64,000 nucleotides of DNA from Gigantopelta aegis. Taxonomy: Eukaryota > Mollusca > Gastropoda > Neomphalida > Peltospiridae. Position 1 is the first letter of the stretch. Each line of letters begins with the position of its first letter. The notes beneath the pieces are model-generated. The model saw nothing but the letters and a program-made list of their open reading frames with translations. It was not told the origin of the DNA and searched no databases. The position numbers and the translations under genes were made by a program. The stretch is from the NCBI RefSeq assembly GCF_016097555.1, contig NC_054701.1, positions 31,726,008 through 31,790,007 on the forward strand, read 5' to 3'. Shown one piece after another: positions 46,801-56,346 of this stretch.

Positions 46801-48979
46801 ACAGGCAAATATTTATAAACGGTGATAGAAAAAAGGGGGTGATTGGAGATCACGCCCCCCCCCCCCCCCCCCTTTCCCGCTAAACCTATGTGCCTACCCA
46901 CTATATGTCCAGGACAGGGGTTAATAGATAGTTGTTAATGGTAACATTTGCACAATGCTTAGAGCCTTGCATAAATTTAATTTTAAAAATTAAAATAAAT
47001 GGAATTTATTTTAAAAGGATTTGATATGTTACAGGAAATGGGGAAAAGTTTTTGGTACCAGAACGTAATATCAGGCCGGCAAATGGTCCTCAATGGATTA
47101 GTGACCCGCGTTCGAGACCTCAATGTCACTGTTCGGTGTCACTATGGCAACACTATCCTTGCGGAGAATTTCTACCTCGTCAACACCGGAGAGTTGCATT
47201 TCACAGACCACGGCCAGGGTACATACCAAGTTAGGTAGGTACATTATAAACTGATCACACATTAGCATGGCCGTACCTAGCCTAAATTGTTTTTTTCTTC
47301 TACAATGAGACAAAATTGAAAAAGAGCACTTTTTAAACTAAAAAAAAGTTAGGTATATAGTTATTTCCGTGCTTAGGCCTACATCAAATTCAGGTTCAAG
47401 CATGCTGAACTGGGCATAGTGCAGGGCGCACATTAAGTCAATACTTTTCTTAATGTGAAGGCCGAGTTGCTTCCGTCTATTTAGCAAATTTAAAATGGCG
47501 GGGGAAATTTTATGTTGTTGTTGGAAGATTTATTTTGTTAATAATGATGCAAGTACTTCAATCGGGATTTAATAGTGAGTACGGTAGGTTACAGGCCTAC
47601 TTTTTGGTTTGTGTGTCCATTTGTTGCACTATGTTGGTTGAGAAACCGTTGAAACATGGTGCCACAAGTTTTGAATACCAGCTATATATAGGGTATGTGA
47701 TAATATTTGGACGTAGAAAAAAATCCACACTTTCTACGTCCCTTCGGGCTAACCTGGGCATACACACCTCAGATATCTGGACTGTTTGTCCAGGACAGTG
47801 GGTTAGTGATTAGTTGTTAGTGGTTAAATGTGATGTTGGTATACCCACTGATATTTTAAACCCAGTATCTATCAGTGTAACCACTACACCACCGAGGCCT
47901 AACATGTTTTCCTGTCATTGATGACATTACACAATTGCAGCATGGATCTGATCCACGATGGGAAAACGTACCAATCATCGGGCTCCATCCCTCTGAAGGT
48001 GGCGCCGGGAGAGAAGCTGTCAGTCAAGCTGTCACTCAACAGCAACGACTCTCATCTACAGGTGTTTGCCAGAAACTGTAAAGCCACGCCCACTCTGCAC
48101 GACGAAGGAACACAGTATCTTATTCTCGACAATGGGTAAGATAATTAACAAAACAAATTAAAAAAATAATAAAACACGCCCTCCCCACTACCATTTTTTT
48201 TTTTTTAAATAAAACAAAACTAAACAAAACAGGTTTTGCCAATTTAGAATCTATATTGTTGTAGACCTACACGGTGTTGGGGTTTTTTTTTGGGGGGGGG
48301 GTTCTTTCGTCCCTCCTACCCCCCCCCCCCCCCCCCCCGTATATATTTATTATTATTAGGCCTAGTCCTATTATTTTTCGATAGGTGGCATGATGATAAC
48401 GGATCAAAACGATATCATAACTAATAAAACTAATAAATTAGGTCTATGACAGTCTTGATACATCAAATGAAAAAAAAAACCCAACCAAATTATACAATAA
48501 AAGTTGAATTTGATTAATAAAGGAAACGTATTTGCCTTCAAGAAAATATTATATAATTTATTGGTGTTTTTGTCGTAAATTGACCTCCAATTCGATTCCA
48601 ATCGTTTTCATTTATTTTAAAACTAAAATGGATATTCGGTGCTTTATGCATGGTGATTTATAACCAACTTCTACAACGATGTGGGTATGTCAGTAAAGTC
48701 ACAAATAACGCAAGTGCGCTCACACATACATGCATACACACATACATTTATTTATAGGATATTAAACGAGCTTCCATTTCATATAATGTTTATATTCACG
48801 AGGGACATAAACAAAATAAGAAATGATAGTGAGTTTAATATCCTATCTATTACCCATAATCGATCTTAATATATCGCTCAACTCGTTTGGTTGGTGTTCA
48901 TATTAGGTTGTGGAGCACGTACCAATCGATGTCTTGGCGTTCTAGTCCATTACTTCTGTACCAAGATATTTTAATCATA

Positions 48980-49038
<59 letters not shown>

Positions 49039-50789
49039 GCAAAAAAGGTCAATCTCTGGTCAGACCAAAGTTCCAGAATTGATGCGGCTTTTTTTTTTTT
49101 TTTTTTTTTTAAAGCATGGATTGCACAGAAAAGGTGGGTATATTTGATACCAAAATGACAGACATATTTAAATTGAAATCAGAATGCACGTCATGCGCGA
49201 TGGCATTTTGGCTCCAAATGCGGATTTAAGGTCATAGCAAGAAAAGCTCAGCAAAAATTGACGTGTAACCTTGGGAAATAAAAAAAACCCCAGAAATTGA
49301 CGCGCGCGCCGACCAGAGACCACAAATTTATTTTGTTTGGCCTTACATTACGTGATAAACGTAGGGTTTCCCCACAAATGCATGTGTCGCGTGGTTTGTA
49401 GACTCCACGTATATTCTTTTCAAGGGGTCCGAGAAGTGTGGGCGAGTCCCAGCAACAGAAATCTGTGAGTCAAAAAAAAGAAGAGTTTAGCCGTGTACTG
49501 TAACCACTGCGTTGATATCAAACCATATATACATATGCATAGTGTAATAAGCGACGTAAAATTTCACACTGGGATTATTCCTCTAGCATATATACTATTC
49601 TGCCATTATTTAAAACTATTTGTAGCTGTGCACACGACACAACGCTAACCATCAACAACGTAACCAACACAACACAGGAGACGCTGTCTCTGGAGACGTT
49701 TAAATTCCTGGGCAACGAGTCGAGGGTTTACCTTCACTGCGAGGTTCTCGTCTGCAACGCCTCGGACCCAACCTCCAGATGCCGCCAAGGATGCCTGGGT
49801 TCCGGACGACGCAAGCGAGACGAATCTCAGTCTACTTATTTGTCAAAAGACGACCTTTCTGCCGGACCAGTGGAGATGGTAGAAGCTGCCAGTCACAAAT
49901 CACCTAGGACGGGTAAAATTTCAATACCACTGTACTATCGTGGACAGAATTAGATGATGCTGGTGTTATTGCCAAAATGGTGATGAGTGCCGAAAAATAT
50001 GTCAATGACATGGCGTAGCCAGAATTTAATTAATATTGGGGAGGTGGATTATTCTATGACTCGAGTATGAGTCTAGCCCAAGTACTCTGACTGTAAGAGA
50101 GCTAGACGGACATTTGGACAGTTATACGCTCTCATTACAGACCAAGCTATGTAAATTTCTTTCAATCGCTGCCTATAACTGTCCAAATGTCCGTCTAGCT
50201 CTCTTACAGTTGGACTACTCGGGCCAACTATGAGTCGTGTTATGGAGAGATAGGAAAATATAAAATATGGAGGGGAAGAAGGGTGATTGGGGGAGGGGGA
50301 CACGCCCCCTTTCTTTGGCTACGCCAGTGGTCTTTGCCCAAAAATATGCACACATATTCCAAACTAGAGCCTTTGGGTGGAATAGTTTGTCGATTTTAGG
50401 GTCATTTGAAACCACTTTCAGCCAAAAAAACACAGAAACAAAAACAAAACCGAATCTGCAAGTTAGAATTGTCAAATGATGAAATTGATGGCATTTTGTG
50501 GAATGGGGTTAAACAGTAAATCCTTGCTAGTGCCCTATGTTGACTATCTTTTACCAATTTACCAATTAATGTATTTGACCGACTTAATTTTTCAGTGAAA
50601 CCTACAAACTCGGAAGAGGACAATGACATTGGCAGAAGAATCATGATAGCTGGTTTGGCTTTACTTGGTGTTGCCCTCATCATGGCAACACTTGCCATAA
50701 CCATTATTGCCAGAAATAAAAAGGAAGAAGATGGAGAAGCAGCAGCAGCAGAAAAAGAGGAATTAAATAAAGAAGAACTAACTAAATAA
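40729..50789 (+). CDS. SRCR-EGF-ZP transmembrane protein (C-terminal complete, start missing)
   Basis: Nine exons join in phase: 40729-40802, 41978-42213, 43190-43300, 43753-43878, 46278-46456, 47035-47234, 47941-48135, 49626-49912 and 50596-50789. They total 1602 nt and 533 residues. Domains in order: SRCR (about residues 4-103, eight Cys); EGF-like (105-140); calcium-binding-type EGF starting [12 protein letters not shown] (141-182); ZP domain (about 185-430); furin-type site RRKR at 435-438; acidic spacer; membrane helix (about 485-507, [20 protein letters not shown]); short Glu/Lys-rich cytoplasmic tail. ZP domains polymerise into extracellular filaments after cleavage at such a site. A surface or matrix protein is therefore likely, but its exact role is unknown. 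The first exon found begins in phase 0 inside the mature protein, so the signal-peptide exon lies upstream and unseen. Confidence 0.9.
40846..40937. repeat. Foldback repeat just after the first SRCR exon
   Basis: CCGTTAGATACATGTTTATC at 40846 pairs with GATAAATGGTATCTAACGG ending at 40937. A half copy (AAATGGTATCTAAC) occurs at about 63250. Confidence 0.7.
41978..42213 (+). CDS. SRCR-EGF-ZP gene, exon b (SRCR remainder)
   Basis: Acceptor TTTTCTTCTAG, donor GTTTAG/GTGCGA. It encodes [20 protein letters not shown], then [18 protein letters not shown] and VSVTC, the core of the SRCR fold. Confidence 0.93.
42291..42550 (-). repeat. SINE, head lost
   Basis: Starts AAGTTTGTTTTGTTTAACGA and runs through ATAGCACATATCATGGCCTT on the plus strand. 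It is inside an intron of the SRCR-EGF-ZP gene. Confidence 0.8.
43037..43166. repeat. (CATT)n/(CATC)n tetranucleotide array
   Basis: CATT and CAGT units pass into a block of CATC. It ends 23 bp before the EGF exon. Confidence 0.95.
43190..43300 (+). CDS. SRCR-EGF-ZP gene, exon c (EGF-like)
   Basis: Acceptor TTATTTTCCAG, donor AAATG/GTAAAT. It encodes [19 protein letters not shown] and the CxCxxGYTGxLC ending, a complete six-Cys EGF module in one exon. Confidence 0.95.
43753..43878 (+). CDS. SRCR-EGF-ZP gene, exon d (calcium-binding-type EGF)
   Basis: Acceptor AATTTTTCAG, donor [29 protein letters not shown] then GSYACSCP; the D-x-D-E-C start and G-S-Y-x-C are the usual calcium-binding pattern. 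Confidence 0.95.
43921..44028. repeat. (ACATT)n/(ACATC)n pentanucleotide array
   Basis: About 100 bp of pentamer. Tc1 copy B is inserted at its right side; ACATTACATT continues after 45534. Confidence 0.95.
44033..45534 (-). mobile_element. Tc1/mariner element family 2, copy B (complete)
   Basis: Both terminal repeats are present (TATACTCTTCAAAAGAAGAA at left, AAAGAAAC...TTGAAGAGTATA at right) with TA borders. It sits within a pentamer array in an intron of the SRCR-EGF-ZP gene, antisense to that gene. Confidence 0.95.
44208..45215 (-). CDS. Intact Tc1-type transposase, 335 aa
   Basis: A DDE recombinase expected to bind the terminal repeats of its element and move it to TA sites. Starting at [11 protein letters not shown] (45215) it is 335 aa, the usual size. 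An in-frame ATG 17 codons upstream (45266) exists, but the MPRLSE start matches other family members. Residues 1-65 hold the first helix-turn-helix and the GRPRVTTP linker. A second helix-turn-helix follows to about 110. Catalytic residues are D149 (FSDESRF), D237 (FQHDNARPH) and E272 ([14 protein letters not shown]), with DD34E spacing. It ends GGHTRY. No stop or frame change is visible, so the copy looks competent. Confidence 0.95.
   Translation of the reverse strand: MPRLSEPQRNNAIGRLDAGESRTAVARAFHVSPSTISRLWDRYQQHGSTRDLPRSGRPRVTTPGQDRYIRVRHLRERLTTATSTAAAIPGLRRISDQTVRNRLREVGIRARRPVRGVILTPQHHRLRLQWCQIHRQWPQLRWRQVWFSDESRFLLRRHDGRCRVYRRRGERYAANCVQEVDRFGGGSVMVWAAISHTGRTDLVHVQGNLNAQGYIDQILRPHIVPVMANANAVFQHDNARPHTARLTTAFLQNNNINVLPWPSISPDLNPIEHLWDELDRRLRQRQPQPQTLPELAAALQAEWATIPRDVIRTLVASMGRRCQAVVNTRGGHTRY
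46278..46456 (+). CDS. SRCR-EGF-ZP gene, exon e (ZP start)
   Basis: Acceptor ATTCAAATTAG, donor GTTCAG/GTATGA. Encodes [32 protein letters not shown] and [13 protein letters not shown], the first three conserved ZP cysteines. Confidence 0.92.
47035..47234 (+). CDS. SRCR-EGF-ZP gene, exon f (ZP middle)
   Basis: Acceptor ATATGTTACAG, donor GTTAG/GTAGGT. Includes FWYQNVISG and VTVRCHY, the V-x-C-x-Y pattern that ends the ZP-N half. Confidence 0.92.
47740..47905 (-). repeat. Second SINE-like family, copy
   Basis: CATACACACCTCAGATATCTGGACTG, CAGGACAGTGGGTTAGTG and a reversed head ending CACCGAGGCCT. It ends shortly before the next ZP exon. Confidence 0.65.
47941..48135 (+). CDS. SRCR-EGF-ZP gene, exon g (ZP-C start)
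   Basis: Acceptor CACAATTGCAG, donor AATGG/GTAAGA. Encodes [11 protein letters not shown], then [26 protein letters not shown] and QYLILDNG, the ZP-C opening. Confidence 0.93.
48754..48846. repeat. Foldback repeat
   Basis: ATAGGATATTAAAC at 48754 pairs with GTTTAATATCCTAT ending at 48846. The interior CACGAGGGACATAAA is also seen in the foldback end near 30380. Confidence 0.65.
48988..49035. repeat. (AT)n microsatellite
   Basis: Pure AT array of about 48 bp in an intron. Confidence 0.95.
49626..49912 (+). CDS. SRCR-EGF-ZP gene, exon h (ZP-C end and cleavage site)
   Basis: Acceptor ATTTGTAG, donor ACGG/GTAAAA. Encodes [37 protein letters not shown] and then GSGRRKRDE. The RRKR at 49807-49818 is a textbook furin-type site after the last ZP cysteine. 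Confidence 0.93.
50011..50326. repeat. Small element with TGGCGTAGCCA ends, containing a nested hairpin
   Basis: TGGCGTAGCCA at 50011-50021 and its reverse complement at 50316-50326 are exact. A hairpin MITE is inserted inside. Confidence 0.65.
50074..50228. repeat. Hairpin MITE with 8-bp target duplication
   Basis: Arms ACTGTAAGAGAGCTAGACGG... pair with ...CCGTCTAGCTCTCTTACAGT over about 50 bp. TATGAGTC flanks both sides (50066-50073, 50229-50236), an 8-bp duplication as made by hAT-type transposases. Confidence 0.85.
50596..50789 (+). CDS. SRCR-EGF-ZP gene, exon i (membrane anchor, stop)
   Basis: Acceptor AATTTTTCAG. Encodes [14 protein letters not shown], the membrane helix, [11 protein letters not shown] and an Ala/Glu/Lys-rich tail to TAA at 50787. 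Confidence 0.93.
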
Positions 50790-50799
50790 ATATTTTGCA

Positions 50800-50805
50800 A
50801 ATAAA
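50800..50805 (+). terminator. Likely poly(A) signal of the SRCR-EGF-ZP gene
   Basis: AATAAA lies 11 bp after the stop codon. A second AATAAA overlaps the stop at 50785-50790. A 3' end just downstream is plausible but unproven. Confidence 0.45.
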
Positions 50806-50889
50806 CTATTGGGTTTTTGTTACCTATGGATATGACTAACTGCCCACCACCAGATTGCCAAAAGAATATGAATGTTTTTGAAACCATGG

Positions 50890-51678
50890 CCCTGATAAGC
50901 TAAAGACGTAGAAATATTTTTCTCCCATTACCTGTATTCCACTTTAAAAAGCACCCTCATTCAGAGTTAAATGTTATGTAGTACACAAAATAGCAAATAA
51001 ATTAAACAAACATAATCAAAAATATTTATTTACAACCATGTGTGCTTTTTAGTACTTAGTACATGTACAGTGGTATTTTGATATCTCAAGACCTACTGCC
51101 TTTCATATTCCAGTAATTACTGCTGCCAAATAAATATATACATAAATGCAAATAAAAAAACAACTCTTTGGAGCTAATCAAATACACATTGCAATGTATG
51201 ACTAGGACATGTTAATTCCATTTCCTGCTTACAGTAATTAGTATCAATTTCTGCAATTTTCTACTTAGTGAATAAAGTCCAACAATGAATTGATATCCTA
51301 GAAATAAAATATTAAGTTTCCAATTTTAACACACATTCATGAAACTAAATTCAACAAAACATAACCCAAGTTAAGACACAATCCCAATAAATTAGACCTT
51401 TGAAATAATTAAGAACCTTATCACCAACTAACTGAGCTCGTGTACATGTGGGTGTGTTTATGTGCGTATAACGGTACATGTAATCAAACTGATAAAATAT
51501 AATTTCAGTAGCTATTTTGTAGCTCTTAAATTGCTACTGCATTTAAGCAATGTTTTTATTGCAAAACAAAAAATCTAATTATTTCTGTGATTTCCAAAAC
51601 ATTTTCTTTTCTTTTTATGTCAAGTCAAACTCAAATGATTGATGTTAATGCTGGGTGGAATGGGATATAACTTTGGGT
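50890..51678. other. AT-rich region between convergent genes
   Basis: No coding signal. It may include 3' UTR of either convergent gene. Confidence 0.4.
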
Positions 51679-52091
51679 AAAATTACTATTTAACAAACAT
51701 ACCACTGTGTTGTTTCAGTCTGCTGCTTGGTTGAAAGAGAGTGAGGTGCATGTACATGTATAAAATTACTATTTAACAAACATACCACTGTGTTGTTTCA
51801 GTATGCTGCTTGGTTGAAAGAGAGTGAGGTACATGTACATGTATAAAATTACTATTTAACAAACCTACCACTGTTGTTTCAGTCTGCTGCTTGGTTGAAA
51901 GAGAGTGCGGTACATGTACATGTATAAAATTACTATTTAACAAACATACCACTGTGTTGTTTCAGTCTGCTGCTTGGTTGAAAGAGAGTGCGGTACATGT
52001 ACATGTATAAAATTACTATTTAACAAACATACCACTGTGTTGTTTCAGTATGCTGCTTGGTTGAAAGAGAGTGCGGTACATGTACATGTAT
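51679..52091. repeat. 83-bp minisatellite, five units
   Basis: Units start AAAATTACTATTTAACAAAC at 51679, 51762, 51845, 51926 and 52009. They contain CTGCTTGGTTGAAAGAGAGT and end GTACATGTAT. They differ by a few point changes and one 2-bp deletion. Confidence 0.95.
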
Positions 52092-52094
52092 AAA

Positions 52095-52372
52095 ATTAAA
52101 GTTTGTTTTGTTTAACAACATCACTAGAGCACATTGATTTAGTAATCATTCACTATTTGTTTCATTTACCATAGTTTGACACCCAACAGCCGATGTATTT
52201 GTTCATGCTGGGGTGTCGTTAAACATTCATTCATATATTCATTCACTATTGGATGTCAAACATTTGGTAATTTTGAGTCTTAGAAAACCTGCTAGATTTT
52301 CCCATTAGTAGCAAGGGATTTTTTATATGCACCATCCCCCAGACAGGATAGCACATACCACAGCCTTTTAGA
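52095..52372 (-). repeat. SINE with a second SINE tail nested in it
   Basis: The reversed tail AAGTTTGTTTTGTTTAACAA is interrupted at about 52160-52240 by a plus-oriented piece ending GGGGTGTCGTTAAACATTCATTC. The original element then resumes at CACTATTGGATGTCAAACAT. Confidence 0.75.
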
Positions 52373-53149
52373 TCTTACTTTTAATAAAGTTTTACATTCA
52401 TCTCTGCACATCTATGATTCAGCAGTACAGTAAGAAAATTTAGACACTTAAAAATAAAAAACCAACAACCCCAAAACAAACAATATTGTCTACATTAATG
52501 AGATCTTAAAGTTCATTTTCTGATAAAATATTCAAACTTGGTGAATATACGTATCAATATGCACATAAAATAGGAGTGACACACAAACCACATGTACTTT
52601 GAAGTATATGAACAGCATTGATATTTCCACAATACTCTGGTAAAATATAAATGTAAAACATGCACATCCTCGGATGAATTCATATCATACCAAATGTAAA
52701 GAAACAAAACCAAAACCTGAAAAAAAAGTTAAACTTTAAGTAATAATCTATTAGAAACTTTTGTTTTTTTAAAAGGAAAATCTCACAAGCAAGATGACAA
52801 TAAACACAAATAATGTACTACTACCAGTTTGAAATCGCAAACAAAATGTCAAATGTATATTATACTGGACTGAATGTGGAATCGGTTGGAATTTTATTGG
52901 CTAATAAAATATATAACAGACAGACCAACAGACAAGTACATGCAACTGATAAGACAAAAATACTTATATATAATTATATATTGCTTTATAACCCAACTTT
53001 TAGTTGTCCCAAACAACAAATCTCACACAGGATAGTTTAAATTTGTTTTGTTTTTCAAGCAGAATAAATGTTAGCTCAGCAGTACTGTGGGTCAGGGAAT
53101 CATAGGATCGATTCCACTCGGAGGACCCATACATTTTGTACCAATGAAG

Positions 53150-53385
53150 GTTCAAGCATGCTGTCACAGGCACACACCTCAGCTATCTCGGCTGTCTGTC
53201 CAGGACAGTGGATTAGTAGTTACGCGTTAGTGGTTAGTGAGAGAGAAGGAGGTGTAGTGGTCTACACCTACCCAGTGAGTCATTAAAACTCGCTCTGGGT
53301 GGGAGTCGGTACCGGGCTGCAAACCCAGTACCCACTAGCCTTATGTCTGATGGCTCAACCACGACACCAGAGAGGCCGGTTCTGA
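53150..53385 (-). repeat. Second SINE-like family, copy with head
   Basis: Runs from GGTTCAAGCATGCTGTCACA to the reversed tRNA-like head GGGCTGCAAACCCAGTACCC ... GAGAGGCCGG. This copy ties the family to a tRNA-type head. Confidence 0.7.
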
Positions 53386-53558
53386 AAACTGCTTTATCAC
53401 CAATATATATACATGTGTATCTGTGTCAGTTCAGTCCTTAATGGTTTGATGCAATAGCTCTTGCTCATGTGTACTCGCACAAAATGATTTCTGCATCAGA
53501 CCGTACCATTTAATGTGAGCTATCGCTCTCGTTCCCCATTACTCCCCTGAGATTACAA

Positions 53559-53894
53559 AGAAAGAAATGTTTTATTTAACGACACACTCAACACATTTTA
53601 TTTACGTTTATATGGCGTCAGACATATGGTTAAGGACCACACAGATTTTGAGAGGAAACCCGCTGTCGCCACTTCATGGGCTACTCTTTCCGATTTGCAG
53701 CAAGGGATCTTTTATTTGCACTTCCCACAGGCAGGATAGCACAAACCATGGCCTTTGTTGAACCAGTTATGGATCACTGGTCGGTGCAAGTGGTTTACAC
53801 CTACCCACTGAGCCTTGCGGAGCACTTACTCGGGGTTTGGAGTCTGTATCTACCTACCAGCCTGTTGACCAATGGCCTAACCATGACGCCACCT
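53559..53894 (-). repeat. SINE with target duplication
   Basis: Starts AAAGAAAGAAATGTTTTATT and ends in a degraded head. CCTGAGATTA occurs on both sides (53546-53555 and 53895-53904). Confidence 0.85.
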
Positions 53895-53989
53895 CCTGAG
53901 ATTAGTTCAACGAGAGTAATGTTTAGCTCCCCATAGCCTGTTATTTTACATGGAATCAATATGGTAATATCTTAAATGGCTCCCCATAA

Positions 53990-54380
53990 TCTAAGTTAAG
54001 GGAACAATTAATCTCTCCTCAAATTTGTTTTGATACCTGCTGCATGGGCAAAAAATTGTAAGTGGTTAAATCACCATGAAAGTTAAATTTGATCAGTAAC
54101 AGTACATTATAAAGCTACATACAAAATTTCAGTTCAATATCTCAGGGTCTTCTGAAAAAGAAGTTCGGTAAACCAATTTTCACATTGACAAAGTTCAAGG
54201 GCCATAACTCTGTCAAAAATACATAAATCGCCATGAAAGTCAAACTTGATCTGTAACAGTAAATGATAAAGCTATACACAAAATTTCACGTTAATATCTC
54301 AAGGCCTGGAAAACGTGGGACAGACAGATGAACGGACGGACAGATTGACAGACAGAAGGACTGAGATGAAACCATCTACC
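53990..54380. repeat. Dispersed repeat with two related halves
   Basis: ATCACCATGAAAGTTAAATTTGATC...CATACAAAATTTCAG near 54070 recurs as ATCGCCATGAAAGTCAAACTTGATC...CACAAAATTTCA near 54230. It ends in (GACAGACG)-like text. I associate this repeat with molluscan genomes. Confidence 0.6.
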
Positions 54381-55191
54381 TGACGAGTAAATACAAACTG
54401 GAGAGTTGATTTTAATCCATTATCTAGACTGTAGCACAGCTAACAAGTGTATGTGTTAAGTATATCGATACAAACATTACTTTTTCTTAATTTTCTACAT
54501 ACATGTAAGCCATTAATTTAAAAAGTCCTGTTTTCTTTTGTATATAAAATGTATACAAAAAGTGCTTAAGTATATATAACAAAATCTCAATACAAAGATA
54601 ATGAGCAACTTACTTAAAAATAAACTAAGTACATGTAGTATTATTTTAATTAATTTTTTGGCTTATAATACTATATATATAATAATTTGACAAAACAAAT
54701 TCTAGCAATAACAATAGGGTTCTGCCGAAAAGGCTTGAGAACCTAATAATAAAAAGTTTATTTATGCTTTAAAAAAGCCAACAAATACAACTTGGGTGTC
54801 TAGACCGTGTCCTGCACACAACTTATTTATTTAATTTAACTACAAACTTTTATCCAACACTGAAAATAAAACAATATCAAGAATATCACAGTGCATGATG
54901 TCTGACCAGTCACATAATTAAATGCTTGTTGTCGACATCAAGACAAACTTGACCCCTACAAACAAAATGGTCTTCCCTAACACAATGTTTGTAAATTATG
55001 TAAACACTAATAGACTGTTTGTAAATAGTCTTGGTAAGTTTGTTTTGCACTACAAATATGCACCTACACTTTTGGCTGGGAAATGATTTACAGGTACACA
55101 CAATCGTTTTTAGCTGCTTCAGCTAGGACATTCTTAGAAAAGTCCTAAATAGAGTTAGTATAATGTATCAATTGCAGAAATTTACCAGCAT
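54381..55191. other. AT-rich DNA, no recognised gene
   Basis: No motif or repeat was recognised. Confidence 0.4.
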
Positions 55192-55450
55192 TAAAGTTTG
55201 TTTTGTTTAATGATACACCCTAGAGCACATTGATTAATTAATCATTGGCAACTGGATGTCAAAACTTGATGATATGTCTACTGAGGTGGTTCGATCATTA
55301 AAGTTTGTTTTATTTAATGACACACCATTAGAGCACATTGATTAATTAATCACTGGCAACTGGATGTTAAAATGTTATATGTCTACTGAGGTGGTTAGAT
55401 CCCGTGACACAAGCACCTGAAGCAAGTGTTCTACTGACCGACCTAGATCC
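55192..55450 (-). repeat. Two SINE tail fragments in tandem
   Basis: AAAGTTTGTTTTGTTTAATG at 55193 and AAAGTTTGTTTTATTTAATG at 55298 start two similar pieces, each ending GTCTACTGAGGTGGTT. A local duplication is likely. Confidence 0.75.
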
Positions 55451-56275
55451 TACCCGCCTGCATTAGAGAGCCTGAGACAAACATGTACGTAATCAGGGAC
55501 TTATAATATGAGCTGTAGCTTTGCAGTAATTGGTTCTTTCATACTTTTATTATGTCACATTCGCGTTATTTTGCAGGACCTGCGAAGTGTATTTAAAAGT
55601 GGGGGAGGCGGGACTACTGTCAGTGCAATGGTCTACGAGATGAAAATTTGAGGAGTTTGAATATGTGCTTACACATACACACCACACTGAGAAATTTGTT
55701 GATTTCAGGTGTTCATTTTGGCATTTCCAGTCATCTGAGCCCAACAACTGAAAAGGGTAGGAGGTATGGCCCCCGCCTCCCCCCATTCCATGGCACCCGC
55801 CTCCCCCCATTCCATGGCACCTGTTTTGTTTTTATATATTTATACATGTATTTATATATGTGTGTGTGTGTGCATGCATGTGTGTCCCCCACTTTTTGGC
55901 ACCTTCTTATGCCTGAGTACATCATTCAAAAACACAAACAATTTGGGGAAAGCATCATGAAAGCAAGTTGGGTCATGCTTTCTATGCACAATCAATCAAC
56001 ACACGTGGAAGCCAAGAGATAGGATTAATGTGCCTAATCACTCAGTACTCAAGCACTATAAACCACCAGTATAAAATACATCATTCCAGTGTCAACCAAT
56101 CATCACCAACGTCACTGTCAACCACATGATGTAAAATATATCACTAAGTCTCTGTCTTGTGTTATGTTGGCATCCAAAGAAAGACATACGGGTATTCAGT
56201 CGTTATTTTGTCCGAGTTTTCATCGTGTAAAAACCTGACGAGTCCACCGATCTACGACCAGAGTTCAGTGATCGA

Positions 56276-56346
56276 CTAGGAACACTGGGTGTAGGTGGTT
56301 ACTGTGTTGCCAACTCTCTTTGTCACTGTGCTGCATCTCTGTCCTC
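56276..56346 (-). CDS. DNAJB9-like gene, final exon
   Basis: Acceptor TGTATTTCAG then 71 nt: GGQRCSTVTKRVGNTVTTYT and the last residues to TAG at 56276-56278. This tail is diagnostic for the ERdj4 branch. Confidence 0.92.

Noticed and set aside
55550-56022. Overlapping frames rich in Gly or in Pro/His on both strands
   Set aside because: Overlapping both-strand frames made by a short GC-rich duplicated sentence (CCATTCCATGGCACC); no homology.
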